A stretch of DNA of 64,000 nt from Eupeodes corollae (Eukaryota > Arthropoda > Insecta > Diptera > Syrphidae): positions 14,673,289-14,737,288 of the forward strand of contig NC_079147.1 in the NCBI RefSeq assembly GCF_945859685.1. The letters run 5' to 3'. How positions within the stretch are numbered: the stretch's first letter is position 1; every line of letters starts with the position of its first letter. Below the pieces are notes generated by a model. The model saw nothing but the letters and a program-made list of their open reading frames with translations. It made no database searches and had not been told where the DNA came from. This document shows positions 11,997 through 20,329 of the stretch, piece after piece. Made by a program: the position numbers and the translations under genes.

Positions 11997-12290
11997 TAAG
12001 CTCAGACGTTTAGCTCGCAAGCGTAAACTTGTCTTGTACCATTAACAACAAACCTTAGTAACTCAGAGGCACACAGCTTGTCTACTAATATTCCCAAAAC
12101 AATCCACTATCAGCAAACTATAAGCTCAGAGGTTTAGCTCACAGCGCAGCGTAAACTTGTCTTATTTTACCACAAAACCTAAGTAACTCAGAGGCAAACA
12201 GCTTGTCTACTAATATTCGCAAAACAATCCACAATCAACCAACTATAAGCTCAGAGGTTTAGCTCTCGAGCATAAACTTGTCTTACACCA
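11997..12290 (-). repeat. Tandem repeat of about 124 bp in gypsy 3' untranslated region
   Basis: The block beginning TAAGCTCAGAGGTTTAGCTC starts at 11997, 12121 and 12246, giving two full units and a partial third. Units share AGCTTGTCTACTAATATTC and AAAACAATCCAC. It lies between the integrase stop and the 3' LTR and codes for nothing recognisable. Confidence 0.85.
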
Positions 12291-12420
12291 TTTAGCCCAA
12301 GCACACATAATATAATAATTAACAAAAACCAAAAGTTCTTCAAACTTCAGCCAATTACTTGGTAACAATTTAATAAAATTTAATAATGAAACATAAAACT
12401 TACATTATCACATAATGTTT

Positions 12421-13479
12421 CTAATTTTCTTTTGGAACTGGTCTAATAGTTTCTCTTGCAGCAACTATAACAATTTTGGAATTGATTTTCTTCAACTTGT
12501 ACCTGTCATTCGGCAACACGCCTATGACCTCGTAAAGACCTTTAAAGTGAACGTCTAGCTTAGACTTCCGTATTTGATTGCTTTTGTATAGAACGGTAGC
12601 ACCTATTTCTAGTTTAGTTGGAGTACATTTACCTTTGTCAAACCTTGTCTTCATTTTTCCAGCATTTTCACGAATTCGTTTATCTGCCAACTCGCGTAAA
12701 GCATCAAAATTGTCATATCCAGTTTCAATGTTTAGGTCTGCAAACAAAGCACTCATTTCAGGGGTTCGTCCACTGATTCCAGTTAAAACTTTTAAAGGTG
12801 ACAGTCCAGTTGTTTTGTTGATTGTTGTGTTAAGGGCCAGTTGGACTCGACTGACATAGCTTGTCCATTCCATGTGAAGTTCCAAATTAGTCCGTAAGAG
12901 ATTTGCCACTGTATCAAGGTATCTCTCAACTTGTCCGTTTGCTCTACTTATACCCGGTGCAATTGTGTGGTGTTCAATACCATATGATGTACAAAGATTT
13001 TGAAAATGTTCGCTTGTGAAGTTCGTTCCCTTGTCACTAATAATTTTAGCTGGAACTCCAAACAGCATTACAAAGTTGTTTAAATGTTGAATAGTTTCTT
13101 TTGCTTGTAAAGTCTTGCACGGAAACAAAATTACAAATTTTGTAAAGGCATCAACGAATATTAAAATGTAACGGTTATCTTCCTTGTCTTTTCCATGAAA
13201 TGGACCCATACAATCGATATGAATGGTGTGGAAAGGTATCGGTTTTTTTTCAATAGGATGCAGTTCACACTGTTTTTTTCCAGAGGGTCTTTTTGCTACC
13301 AGACAAATCAAGCATGATTCTACAAATTTTCGTACATTTCTTGACATCCTAGGCATCCAGAAATGTTCTTTCATCTTGGCAAGCGTTTTTTCCCATCCAA
13401 TATGACAATTATCTTCATGATAACGTCTCATTAATGATAAACGACAATTTTGTGGCACCAGTAATTTATTATTTTCCCC
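12421..13479 (-). CDS. Gypsy integrase (C-terminal part of gag-pol)
   Basis: This is the integrase portion of the gypsy polyprotein, in the same frame as the upstream gag-RT-RNase H frame but separated from it by TAG (13489-13491) and TAA (13480-13482). No ATG is needed or expected here; the first methionine lies inside the zinc domain. The HHCC zinc-binding motif is complete (YHEDNCHIGW ... ESCLICLVAK). The DDE core is complete: D in HIDCMG, D in SDKGTNF, and E in NGQVERYLD, with 35 residues between the second D and E. A C-terminal domain with IGATVLYKSNQIRKSKLD-like and VIGVLPNDRYKLKKI-like sequence follows, and the chain ends at the stop at 12421. Function: insertion of element cDNA into the genome. 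Without readthrough or repair of the two stops it would not be made as part of the polyprotein. Confidence 0.9.
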   Translation of the reverse strand, partial: GENNKLLVPQNCRLSLMRRYHEDNCHIGWEKTLAKMKEHFWMPRMSRNVRKFVESCLICLVAKRPSGKKQCELHPIEKKPIPFHTIHIDCMGPFHGKDKEDNRYILIFVDAFTKFVILFPCKTLQAKETIQHLNNFVMLFGVPAKIISDKGTNFTSEHFQNLCTSYGIEHHTIAPGISRANGQVERYLDTVANLLRTNLELHMEWTSYVSRVQLALNTTINKTTGLSPLKVLTGISGRTPEMSALFADLNIETGYDNFDALRELADKRIRENAGKMKTRFDKGKCTPTKLEIGATVLYKSNQIRKSKLDVHFKGLYEVIGVLPNDRYKLKKINSKIVIVAARETIRPVPKEN

Positions 13480-13488
13480 TTAAATTTT

Positions 13489-16365
13489 CTAATACAATAA
13501 TCCATTATTGATGACGTATTGTGAAGTAGTATCCAAGTCTCCCCCCTTAATTTTTTCGATTATTTCAATGCAATCAACGTCGGAATACTGTTCTATATTA
13601 AGCCAATTTTCTGATAAACTGTTAAGTTGATAACAAGTCTTTTGTGGTGGATTGCGGCTTAAATAATCGGCATGCTGCATAGTCTTGCCCTTACGATATA
13701 TAATGTTGAATTCAAAGTCTTGCAAATAGATCCACCATCTAGCAACTCGGGACAGGAGATCTTTTTTTTCTTTAGTTGCTTTCAATGCATTGCAGTCTGT
13801 TACAATAGTAAACCTGATTCCTAGCAAATAATTTCGGAAATTTTTGACAGCGTTTACTACAGCAAGCGTTTCCAACTCGTAACTGTGATATTTTTCTTCA
13901 TGAAGTTTTGTACTTTGGCTATAGTAAACTACTACATGCTGCTGTCCATTTATTCTTTGGAACAAGATAGCACCATAACCCAAAGCACTCGCATCAGTGT
14001 GTAATTCAGTAGGTTGATTTGGATCGAAAAACACTAACACTGGCCTGTTAGTCAATTGCCTGATTATATATTGCCGAGCTTCTTCACACTCACTTGTCCA
14101 GTTGAATTTAACATCATTTTTTGTTAATGCGGATATGCACCTAGTTTTAACAGCAAACTCTGGAACAAATTTCCGAAAATAGCTGGATAGTCCCATAAAT
14201 TGTCGAACTTGTTTCACATTTGCAGGTGGAATTGATTTGACGAGAGCTTCTATTTTTGACTTTCCAGGTCTTATTCCTTCAACAGAAACCTCTCGGCCAA
14301 GATGCTCGATTTCGGTTTTCAAAAACTTGCACTTTTCAATGTTCAACGAAAATCCACTTTGAGTCAATGCTTTCAATACTAAATCCAGGTTTTTGATTCC
14401 TTCCTCAACAGTTGATGATGGTATTAAAACATCATCCATATAGACAAGAGCTGTTTTGTCCTTCAAGGTCCCCAGTGCTTTATTGATAGCTCGTTGAAAA
14501 ACAGCCGGAGCATTGGCAAGTCCAAATGGCATCCTTAAATATTCAAAGTGTCCATCAGGTGTAACAAAAGCAGTTTTTTCTATTGAACTTTCTTCGATTG
14601 GTATCTGATGAAACCCTGACGCCATATCCAAAGATGTAAAATATTTGTTGCCAGAGAGTCGATCTAATTGGTCTTCTATTCGTGGTAAGGGATACCGATC
14701 TTTGACAGTTGCACGATTCAATGCTCGATAGTCGACACATAGACAATGTTGTCCATTCTTTTTCTTCACCAATACAATTGGACTGGCAAATGGTGAACTG
14801 CTGTCTCGAACTATATTTTGACTCTTTAGTTCACTTATTATTTGACTTACTACTGTTCGCTCCGAAAAAGCCATTCGGTACGGTCTATAATTTACAACTA
14901 CTTCTTGATTAAGGCGAATATTCAATGAACCAGTTTGTACTTCTGTTACTGGAAATCCTTTCACAATGGATGCAGAATATTTGTTTAACAAACTTTCAAC
15001 TTGAAAGTTTTGGTCGGGAGTGGCTTCACAGATCTTCTTTGTTAATACGTTAGATGATGAAATCAGATGGTCTTTTCGCTGCAAAGTTGATCCATGCATA
15101 TCAACTCTAATTTCTAGTGATGAATCACTTAAAACATCTCGTCCAATTATTATTTCGTTCTTCAGATAAATTTCTTCAATTATATAGAAGGTTATTTCAG
15201 TGTTCAGTTTTTCAAATTCAACCAGCAGAGTCACTTTTTCTGTCAAAAGGATTGGATGCTTGGAAATACCTTGGATGCTTAGAAAGTGTGCAACCCTCTT
15301 CAGTGACATTTGATTTGCAATATCCGCTCTTAGTAATGAGCAATCAGAGCCAGTATCCAATAAGCAATGGTATAATCTTCCGTTAATGAACACATCTGTG
15401 GTATTGTCAGCCATCAAAACATCATTGCACAAATTAACTTTTCTTTGATCAGCATTTTGTTTAGACCAGCAAGTTCTTTCCTCATGTCCAGCTTTATTGC
15501 AATATGAGCATATTTTAACATTCTCAAGTCTTTCATGCTTAAAACGATTTCCTGAACTCAATCGGGAGCAATTTGCTTTGAGATGTCCAACTTTTCCACA
15601 CTTGAAGCACTTTTTTTCTGTCTCTAAGCGAGGCCTCTTGTTCTGAAACCCAAAGTTGTCTTCATCACTAGGTTTGGTCTTGAATAATCTTTTATTGTTT
15701 CCATCGTTCAATACAGATGCATCTTGTTGTCTTCGAGGTGGCTCACTAATAGATGATAAATGATCTATTAAACATTGAATCGAGGTTGGCATGACAAACA
15801 TCAGAGAATTTTTTAATCCCAAATTTGTAATGCAACCAATAATTATTTTGACAATTTTATCTTCTGGAACTTCAAATGGTAACCGGTTTATCTGTGATAC
15901 TTTTTCCATCACAAAATCAGAATAAGATCCAAATTCTTTGCTTTCTGAATTAGCAAATTTTCTGAGTTGAGCCACAATGTCCGTCCCACTTGAAAATGCG
16001 TGAATAATAGATGATCGTAAGTCAGACCAAGAGTAATGCTGATATCCGTATTTGTCGAACCAAGCTTTTGATCGCCCCATCAAAGAAGAACGTACACGAG
16101 GTAGAACATCAAAATCCTTCAAATTGTCACGCTCAATTCTTGTGTCAATGTCAGAACACCATTTGATAATGTCCACTCGTGAATGATCGTAATCAAAAAT
16201 GGGAAATCCAATGATGCCATCTTCTTTCCGTTCCTTAAGTTGAGCAGTCTTCAAAAACTTCGACAGTGCATCAGCTGTGATGAGCATTGTGTTATTTTTT
16301 TCTTGACAAACGTCCTCCAAGATTTCTTCTTCTTCATTGTCCAAATTCTTCTTATTTTCCATCAC
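13489..16365 (-). CDS. Gypsy Gag-protease-RT-RNase H polyprotein (958 aa)
   Basis: One uninterrupted frame from ATG 16365. Gag carries two CCHC zinc knuckles (residues about 253-266, CFKCGKVGHLKANC, and 286-299, CSYCNKAGHEERTC). The aspartic protease has LLDTGSDCSLL (about 335-345). The reverse transcriptase shows LDMASGFHQIPI and the YMDD box (about 642-645). RNase H shows HTDASALGYGAI (about 789-800), YELE (about 831) and VTDCNAL (about 855). Gag and Pol are fused in one frame with no frameshift site, as in some Ty3/gypsy clades. The frame stops at TAG 13489-13491, nine codon-phase bases before a second stop, and the integrase follows in the same frame. Apart from these two stops the whole polyprotein appears intact, which fits the near-identical LTRs. 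Clade not assigned. Confidence 0.93.
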   Translation of the reverse strand: MMENKKNLDNEEEEILEDVCQEKNNTMLITADALSKFLKTAQLKERKEDGIIGFPIFDYDHSRVDIIKWCSDIDTRIERDNLKDFDVLPRVRSSLMGRSKAWFDKYGYQHYSWSDLRSSIIHAFSSGTDIVAQLRKFANSESKEFGSYSDFVMEKVSQINRLPFEVPEDKIVKIIIGCITNLGLKNSLMFVMPTSIQCLIDHLSSISEPPRRQQDASVLNDGNNKRLFKTKPSDEDNFGFQNKRPRLETEKKCFKCGKVGHLKANCSRLSSGNRFKHERLENVKICSYCNKAGHEERTCWSKQNADQRKVNLCNDVLMADNTTDVFINGRLYHCLLDTGSDCSLLRADIANQMSLKRVAHFLSIQGISKHPILLTEKVTLLVEFEKLNTEITFYIIEEIYLKNEIIIGRDVLSDSSLEIRVDMHGSTLQRKDHLISSSNVLTKKICEATPDQNFQVESLLNKYSASIVKGFPVTEVQTGSLNIRLNQEVVVNYRPYRMAFSERTVVSQIISELKSQNIVRDSSSPFASPIVLVKKKNGQHCLCVDYRALNRATVKDRYPLPRIEDQLDRLSGNKYFTSLDMASGFHQIPIEESSIEKTAFVTPDGHFEYLRMPFGLANAPAVFQRAINKALGTLKDKTALVYMDDVLIPSSTVEEGIKNLDLVLKALTQSGFSLNIEKCKFLKTEIEHLGREVSVEGIRPGKSKIEALVKSIPPANVKQVRQFMGLSSYFRKFVPEFAVKTRCISALTKNDVKFNWTSECEEARQYIIRQLTNRPVLVFFDPNQPTELHTDASALGYGAILFQRINGQQHVVVYYSQSTKLHEEKYHSYELETLAVVNAVKNFRNYLLGIRFTIVTDCNALKATKEKKDLLSRVARWWIYLQDFEFNIIYRKGKTMQHADYLSRNPPQKTCYQLNSLSENWLNIEQYSDVDCIEIIEKIKGGDLDTTSQYVINNGLLY

Positions 16366-16444
16366 TTATAAAATATTTTGTTTTGTTTTTTTTTTTCTTT
16401 AAAATTTCTTTTTATTCTTTCCTTTAGGGTTATCCCACTTCTGA

Positions 16445-16650
16445 TAATAGGTTCCTAGCAATTGATTCTGTGCCAACTTCTGGCTTACTCCTTTCACAGT
16501 CCAATTTTTAATGAACTGCAGGAGCACAGATTCATTTATTTATATTAATTCTGAACGACATTTCATACAAATATTATTCAATGTTCGTACGATCATTTTG
16601 AAAGTAATCATATAAAGTTGTTTAGAACAAAGTACCTTTCAACTATAACA
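16445..16650 (-). repeat. Gypsy 5' LTR (206 bp)
   Basis: Near-identical partner of the repeat at 11687-11897. It starts, on the minus strand, TGTTATAGTTG at 16650 and ends at 16445. It should contain the element promoter; no clear TATA box was identified. The flanking TGTA at 16651-16654 is one half of the target duplication. Confidence 0.9.
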
Positions 16651-17183
16651 TGTATGTAGATCTACTAATAATTTGTATTTATGTATATGTATACCTCATT
16701 TAAAATATAGAATTATTCATAAACATAAACTTCTAAGATAGTAGTGAATTGTGTTAAATGTGGTTTAGATTCTAACCTGGGTTAAAATTTGACACTTCTA
16801 CTATAGTGCATAAGATTTATTTCTATTTTAGGTTTATGCCTCTTGCAAAGTACTGACAAAACATTCAATAGTATCAATTTGTCTTGAAAAATGTTAAACT
16901 CGTGAAGCCGTTCGAATTATTGAAGTGTTACACGTTTAGATGTGAGAATATAAAGTATCTAATTAACACTGCAAAATCGAGAAAATAAAAAAAAAGGTTT
17001 TTTTTTATTTGTATTGACATTTTATTGACTTTGTATCTTTAAAGTTAGGGTGAGGACAAAATTATTATAACTGGATAAAGAAAAACATTTTTTGTTTAGA
17101 GAAATTCATTAAACGCAATTCACATAGCAAATTTTATCCCATCTCATACAAAACTTCAAATTTTAATCATAGTAGAAATTTAT

Positions 17184-17287
17184 TATTCTTGACAACATTA
17201 CTCGCACACAGGAATAGGCTGAGAGTTGTAAGTCACTAGGCCTAGTTCTCAACGGACTGTTGCGCCAACCAATTTATTTATTTTTTA
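17184..17287 (+). repeat. SINE, copy 3 (3' half only)
   Basis: Matches the body and tail of the other SINE copies on the plus strand: GACAACATTACTCGCACACA, GAGAGTTGTAAGTCACTAGG, CTCAACGGACTGTTGCGCCA and the tail CCAATTTATTTATTTTTTA. The tRNA-like head is absent. It lies in intron 1 of the DUF7869-type gene, between the gypsy element and exon 2. Confidence 0.75.
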
Positions 17288-17782
17288 GAAGTTTATATCC
17301 AAATTTTCTGCTCTCCTCAAAAATATTAAAAATAAACATTTCGATAGTAACTTATAATTGCAATTATTTTCGAAGTTTTTTTGATGACGTTCAAGTGAAT
17401 AAAGACATTTTATTACATTTTAATTTATAAGTGTTAATATTCTTATTGCTTTTTGTTTTAGAAAACGTTAGGGGTTTTAAGAATGGGACTTTTTAGAGTG
17501 AAAATTATTTTTCGAAATATTCTCGTGTTGATGACATTGGTAAGAAATTAGTTAAAAAGCTGAGAAAGAAATTAGAAATAGATATTTATTTTCAACACTT
17601 AGAAAAACCAGATGAAATGCAAGTTCAAATAAATTCAAACAGCGATTATTCCGCATCAAGAAAACAATTACAATGTTCTGAAGAAATTGTTATGGATGGA
17701 TTGCCCAATTTTGAGCCTAGTGTACTGAGAGAAACACAATCCTCATTGAATGGGATACATTTTGATGTTGACTACCTCCGAT

Positions 17783-17968
17783 GTAAGAAGATTTGTAGTA
17801 ACCTCGTTCATAATATATTATATTTTTATGTATATATACATATATATATATATTATATTTAAGTCAAGAAGTTTTTATATATTTACTTTTAAAAATTTCA
17901 AAGACATTAATTTAAACCATGGTTTATATTATTAAGAAATACTTAGAGAATTATTTTTCTACAACTAG
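17783..17968 (+). other. Predicted short intron (186 bp)
   Basis: GT donor in GATGTAAGAAG at 17783 and AG acceptor after TTATTTTTCTACAACTAG at 17967-17968. Removing it joins DVDYLR, a cysteine codon and KSQHTENNQNDSE in one open frame, while the unspliced frame soon stops. The interior is a low-complexity TA-rich stretch. Supported by frame continuity only. Confidence 0.55.
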
Positions 17969-20147
17969 GTAAGTCCCAGCATACTGAAAACAATCAAAAT
18001 GATTCCGAGATTGAGAGTATATGTGATAATATCGAGTGGATGGATTCGGATGATACATTTAATGATCCTTATTTTAACGTATCAAACAATTCAGGTAATT
18101 CTAGTTCCCACAGTGATGAGGAGTTAATTGTTATGGGAGCTCAAATTGAAAAAGCCCTTGAATCACTGAAGATAAAAAATCAAAAAAAAACTTCGAGTTA
18201 AACAACGGAATAGTTGGAAAATGTATGAATCCATCAATGGAAGGATCTGTTAAGAAATTTCAAAATTGCAGAAACCGGTGCAATGAAAAGATAGATCATG
18301 GAAACGTTGAACTTTTATTCAACCAATATTGGTCGCTGGGAAGTTACGATCAAAGAATCCTGTATATAAGCTCCTTGATTACCATTGGGGATAAAAAATG
18401 TGACACTTTAATGAATGACGTGAACAGAAAAAGGAAACGTGATCATTCCATGAAGTATTCATTGCCTGTCAAGTCAATGGAATCAATATTAATACATGTA
18501 AGAATTATTTCCTTCAATGTTTTGACGACACAGAGAGTTTCGTTAAAAATGTAATAAAGAAAAAAATTGGTTCTCCTGCAATTCCTTTTCAAAATATGAG
18601 AAGGAAACATACTCCTGCCAACAAATGCTCCACAGTTCAGGAAGAAGAAATAAGGAGGCAAACGAAGTCACTACAGTGGTAGAGATACGTGTCAAAAATA
18701 CTTGGCTAATAGCATTAATTTAACATCTATGCATCGCTTATACAGTCTAGAAACCGAAAATCCTGTAAGTCTTTTAAAATGTTCCCAATTTTTAAAGACC
18801 TTGGGATTAAAATTCAAAAGGCAAAACGCTTAGATAAAATAGAAGCGAGAAAATCTAAATGTGTTAAAACGTTTGCTTTTGACCTTCACAATGCCTACCA
18901 ACCCCGTTTTTGAGAAATTCAATCAGTTTCTATAAACGCAACTTTGGACTTTTAATTTAACGATTCATGACCTAGAAACAAATGCAGCAAAATGATTTAT
19001 GTGGCATGAAGGGACAGCGCGCCCGTGGTGGGAATGAAATCTCATCTTGTCTTTACAAGCTTTTAGCCACAATTCCAGAAGAAACATAGAAAATAATATT
19101 TTACTGCGATTCATGTTCTGACCAGAATAAGAATTCGTTCGTTGCTGCGATGTTCGTATTATTTTTATCCAACTCCGAAAATATTGAGCATATATAGATC
19201 ACAAATTCCTTGAACCAGGTCAACGCACATGGAATGCGACAGTGAAAGAAAAAAAAAATCGGATATAAAAATAGAAATTCCAAGAGACTGGTATCAGTTA
19301 GTGAATTCGGTAGGTCCCAAAATGAAAGCATTTGAGATGAAAGTGGAACATTTCTTCGATTTTTCTAAACTCTCCAAATCGAAGTTTTCCTAAAAGCGAA
19401 TAAGTGAAGATGGAAGTAAATTTTTATGGAACGCAGTTCGCTGGTTACGGTATACCATTTAAAGTTTTAAAAATTGGTAAAAGAGGAGCTTGTGTTTTGA
19501 ATGAAAGCCAAATATCTAATGTTATGGATTTACCTTGCATTTCAAATGAAAAAAAGAAAGATTTGATGGACTTATTTTTATAATAATCTTAAATGCAGCA
19601 TTGATGAGCCCAATATTTATCCCGATTTAACAGAATCTGATTCGCTCGATGAGTCCTAAATAAAAAAATTGAAACTAATAATACAAATGTATTTTCCCTT
19701 TAATATTTGTTTTGTGTGTATATCTTTTTTATAAAATTTTATAAATGCATTTGCTTATTTTTGTATATATTTTCAAAAATTATCACTTTAACATGCAATG
19801 AAACATAAAAGTCAGCAAACATTTCATACTCTATTGGTTTTACTTTTTTAAATCTTGCATTAAAAAAATTGATGAAGAAGAAAAACAAGTTGTACCTAAA
19901 AGGTGAAAGTAAGTGTGTAATGTAATGTAAGTATTCGCCGTAGTGTACGGCAAGTTTTTTACTATCATTTTTGTAGTTATTTTATCATTTGATAAATAAT
20001 AAAAAAAAATCAAACTGCCAGTTAAAAGGGAAAAACGCTTCTTTGTGTATAACTCACCGAATATAATTTTAAATTCATATCTCTCAACATACAAAACATT
20101 GGGTTAAATAAAGCTTAACTTAACTTAAATGAAAGATTTTATTGAGG

Positions 20148-20314
20148 GCAAAACGACCTAAATCCAAATAGAAAAAATAATCTTATAAATTGAACATGCC
20201 ATAACAACCTAACTCGATTTAAGAAATTATTTTGAAAAAAATAAATATACCAAAACGACCTAACCGAAGAAAGGTACGACTAACATGTTTTTTTAATTCG
20301 CAATAATCCATAAC
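20148..20314 (-). repeat. Right subterminal array: four motifs at about 52-bp spacing
   Basis: The same motif as at 10.6 kb, on the opposite strand. Its CCATAAC-like core is at 20148 (GCAAAAC), 20199, 20250 (CCAAAAC) and 20308, spacings of 51, 51 and 58 bases. The best copy, CCATAACAACCTAACTCGA, is nearly the reverse complement of the left copy at 10641. It lies about 490 bases after the stop of the DUF7869-type gene. No perfect terminal inverted repeat or target duplication was found outside the arrays. Confidence 0.6.
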
Positions 20315-20329
20315 AACTTAAGTGTTTGT

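Larger units (their letters stand above)
11687..16650 (-). mobile_element. Ty3/gypsy LTR retrotransposon, nearly intact
   Basis: Complete element on the minus strand: 5' LTR at 16445-16650, gag-pol at 12421-16365, a 3' untranslated part with tandem repeats, and 3' LTR at 11687-11897. A 4-bp target duplication TGTA is visible at 11683-11686 and 16651-16654. The LTRs differ by only a few substitutions and a 5-bp indel, which indicates a young insertion. There is no env-like frame. The only obvious lesions are two stop codons nine bases apart at the RNase H/integrase junction. It sits in an intron of the DUF7869-type gene, in the opposite orientation. No convincing primer-binding site was identified; TGGGATAACCC just after the 5' LTR is a weak candidate. 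Confidence 0.92.
10978..19659 (+). pseudogene. Decayed, intron-containing DUF7869-type (putative transposase) gene
   Basis: Exon 1 starts at ATG 10978 (MSSRALKMVQLARMLAERAD) and can end at a GT donor at 11052; an extra base causes a stop just before it. A strong pyrimidine tract and AG at 17460-17461 begin exon 2, which reads on past one stop into SKYSRVDDIGKKLVKKLRKK. A second intron (17783-17968) is followed by an acidic stretch (DSEIESICDNIEWMDSDD). A single-base slip in an A-run near 18190 precedes CRNRCNEKIDHGNVELLFNQ and YWSLGSYDQRILYISSL. The catalytic-like end shows FWHEG-like sequence, YCDSCSDQNKNSFVAA (19101 onward), DHKFLEPGQ, ECDSE and EIPRDWYQLV; a terminal TESDSLDES ends at TAA 19657-19659. 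I associate these motifs with the DUF7869 family of dispersed insect proteins. Many stops and frameshifts make it inactive. Intron 1 carries the gypsy element and a SINE fragment. Transposase function is inferred from the flanking inverted arrays. Confidence 0.6.

Noticed and set aside
14555..15386. Frames overlapping the gypsy gag-pol
   Set aside because: Shadows of the real minus-strand polyprotein frame.
16420..16444. Primer-binding site next to the gypsy 5' LTR
   Set aside because: TGGGATAACCC is present on the minus strand, but I cannot match it confidently to the 3' end of a specific tRNA.
17750..17935. Frame with a Tyr/Ile-rich membrane-like segment
   Set aside because: It is the TA-rich intron sequence read through in frame, not a transmembrane protein.
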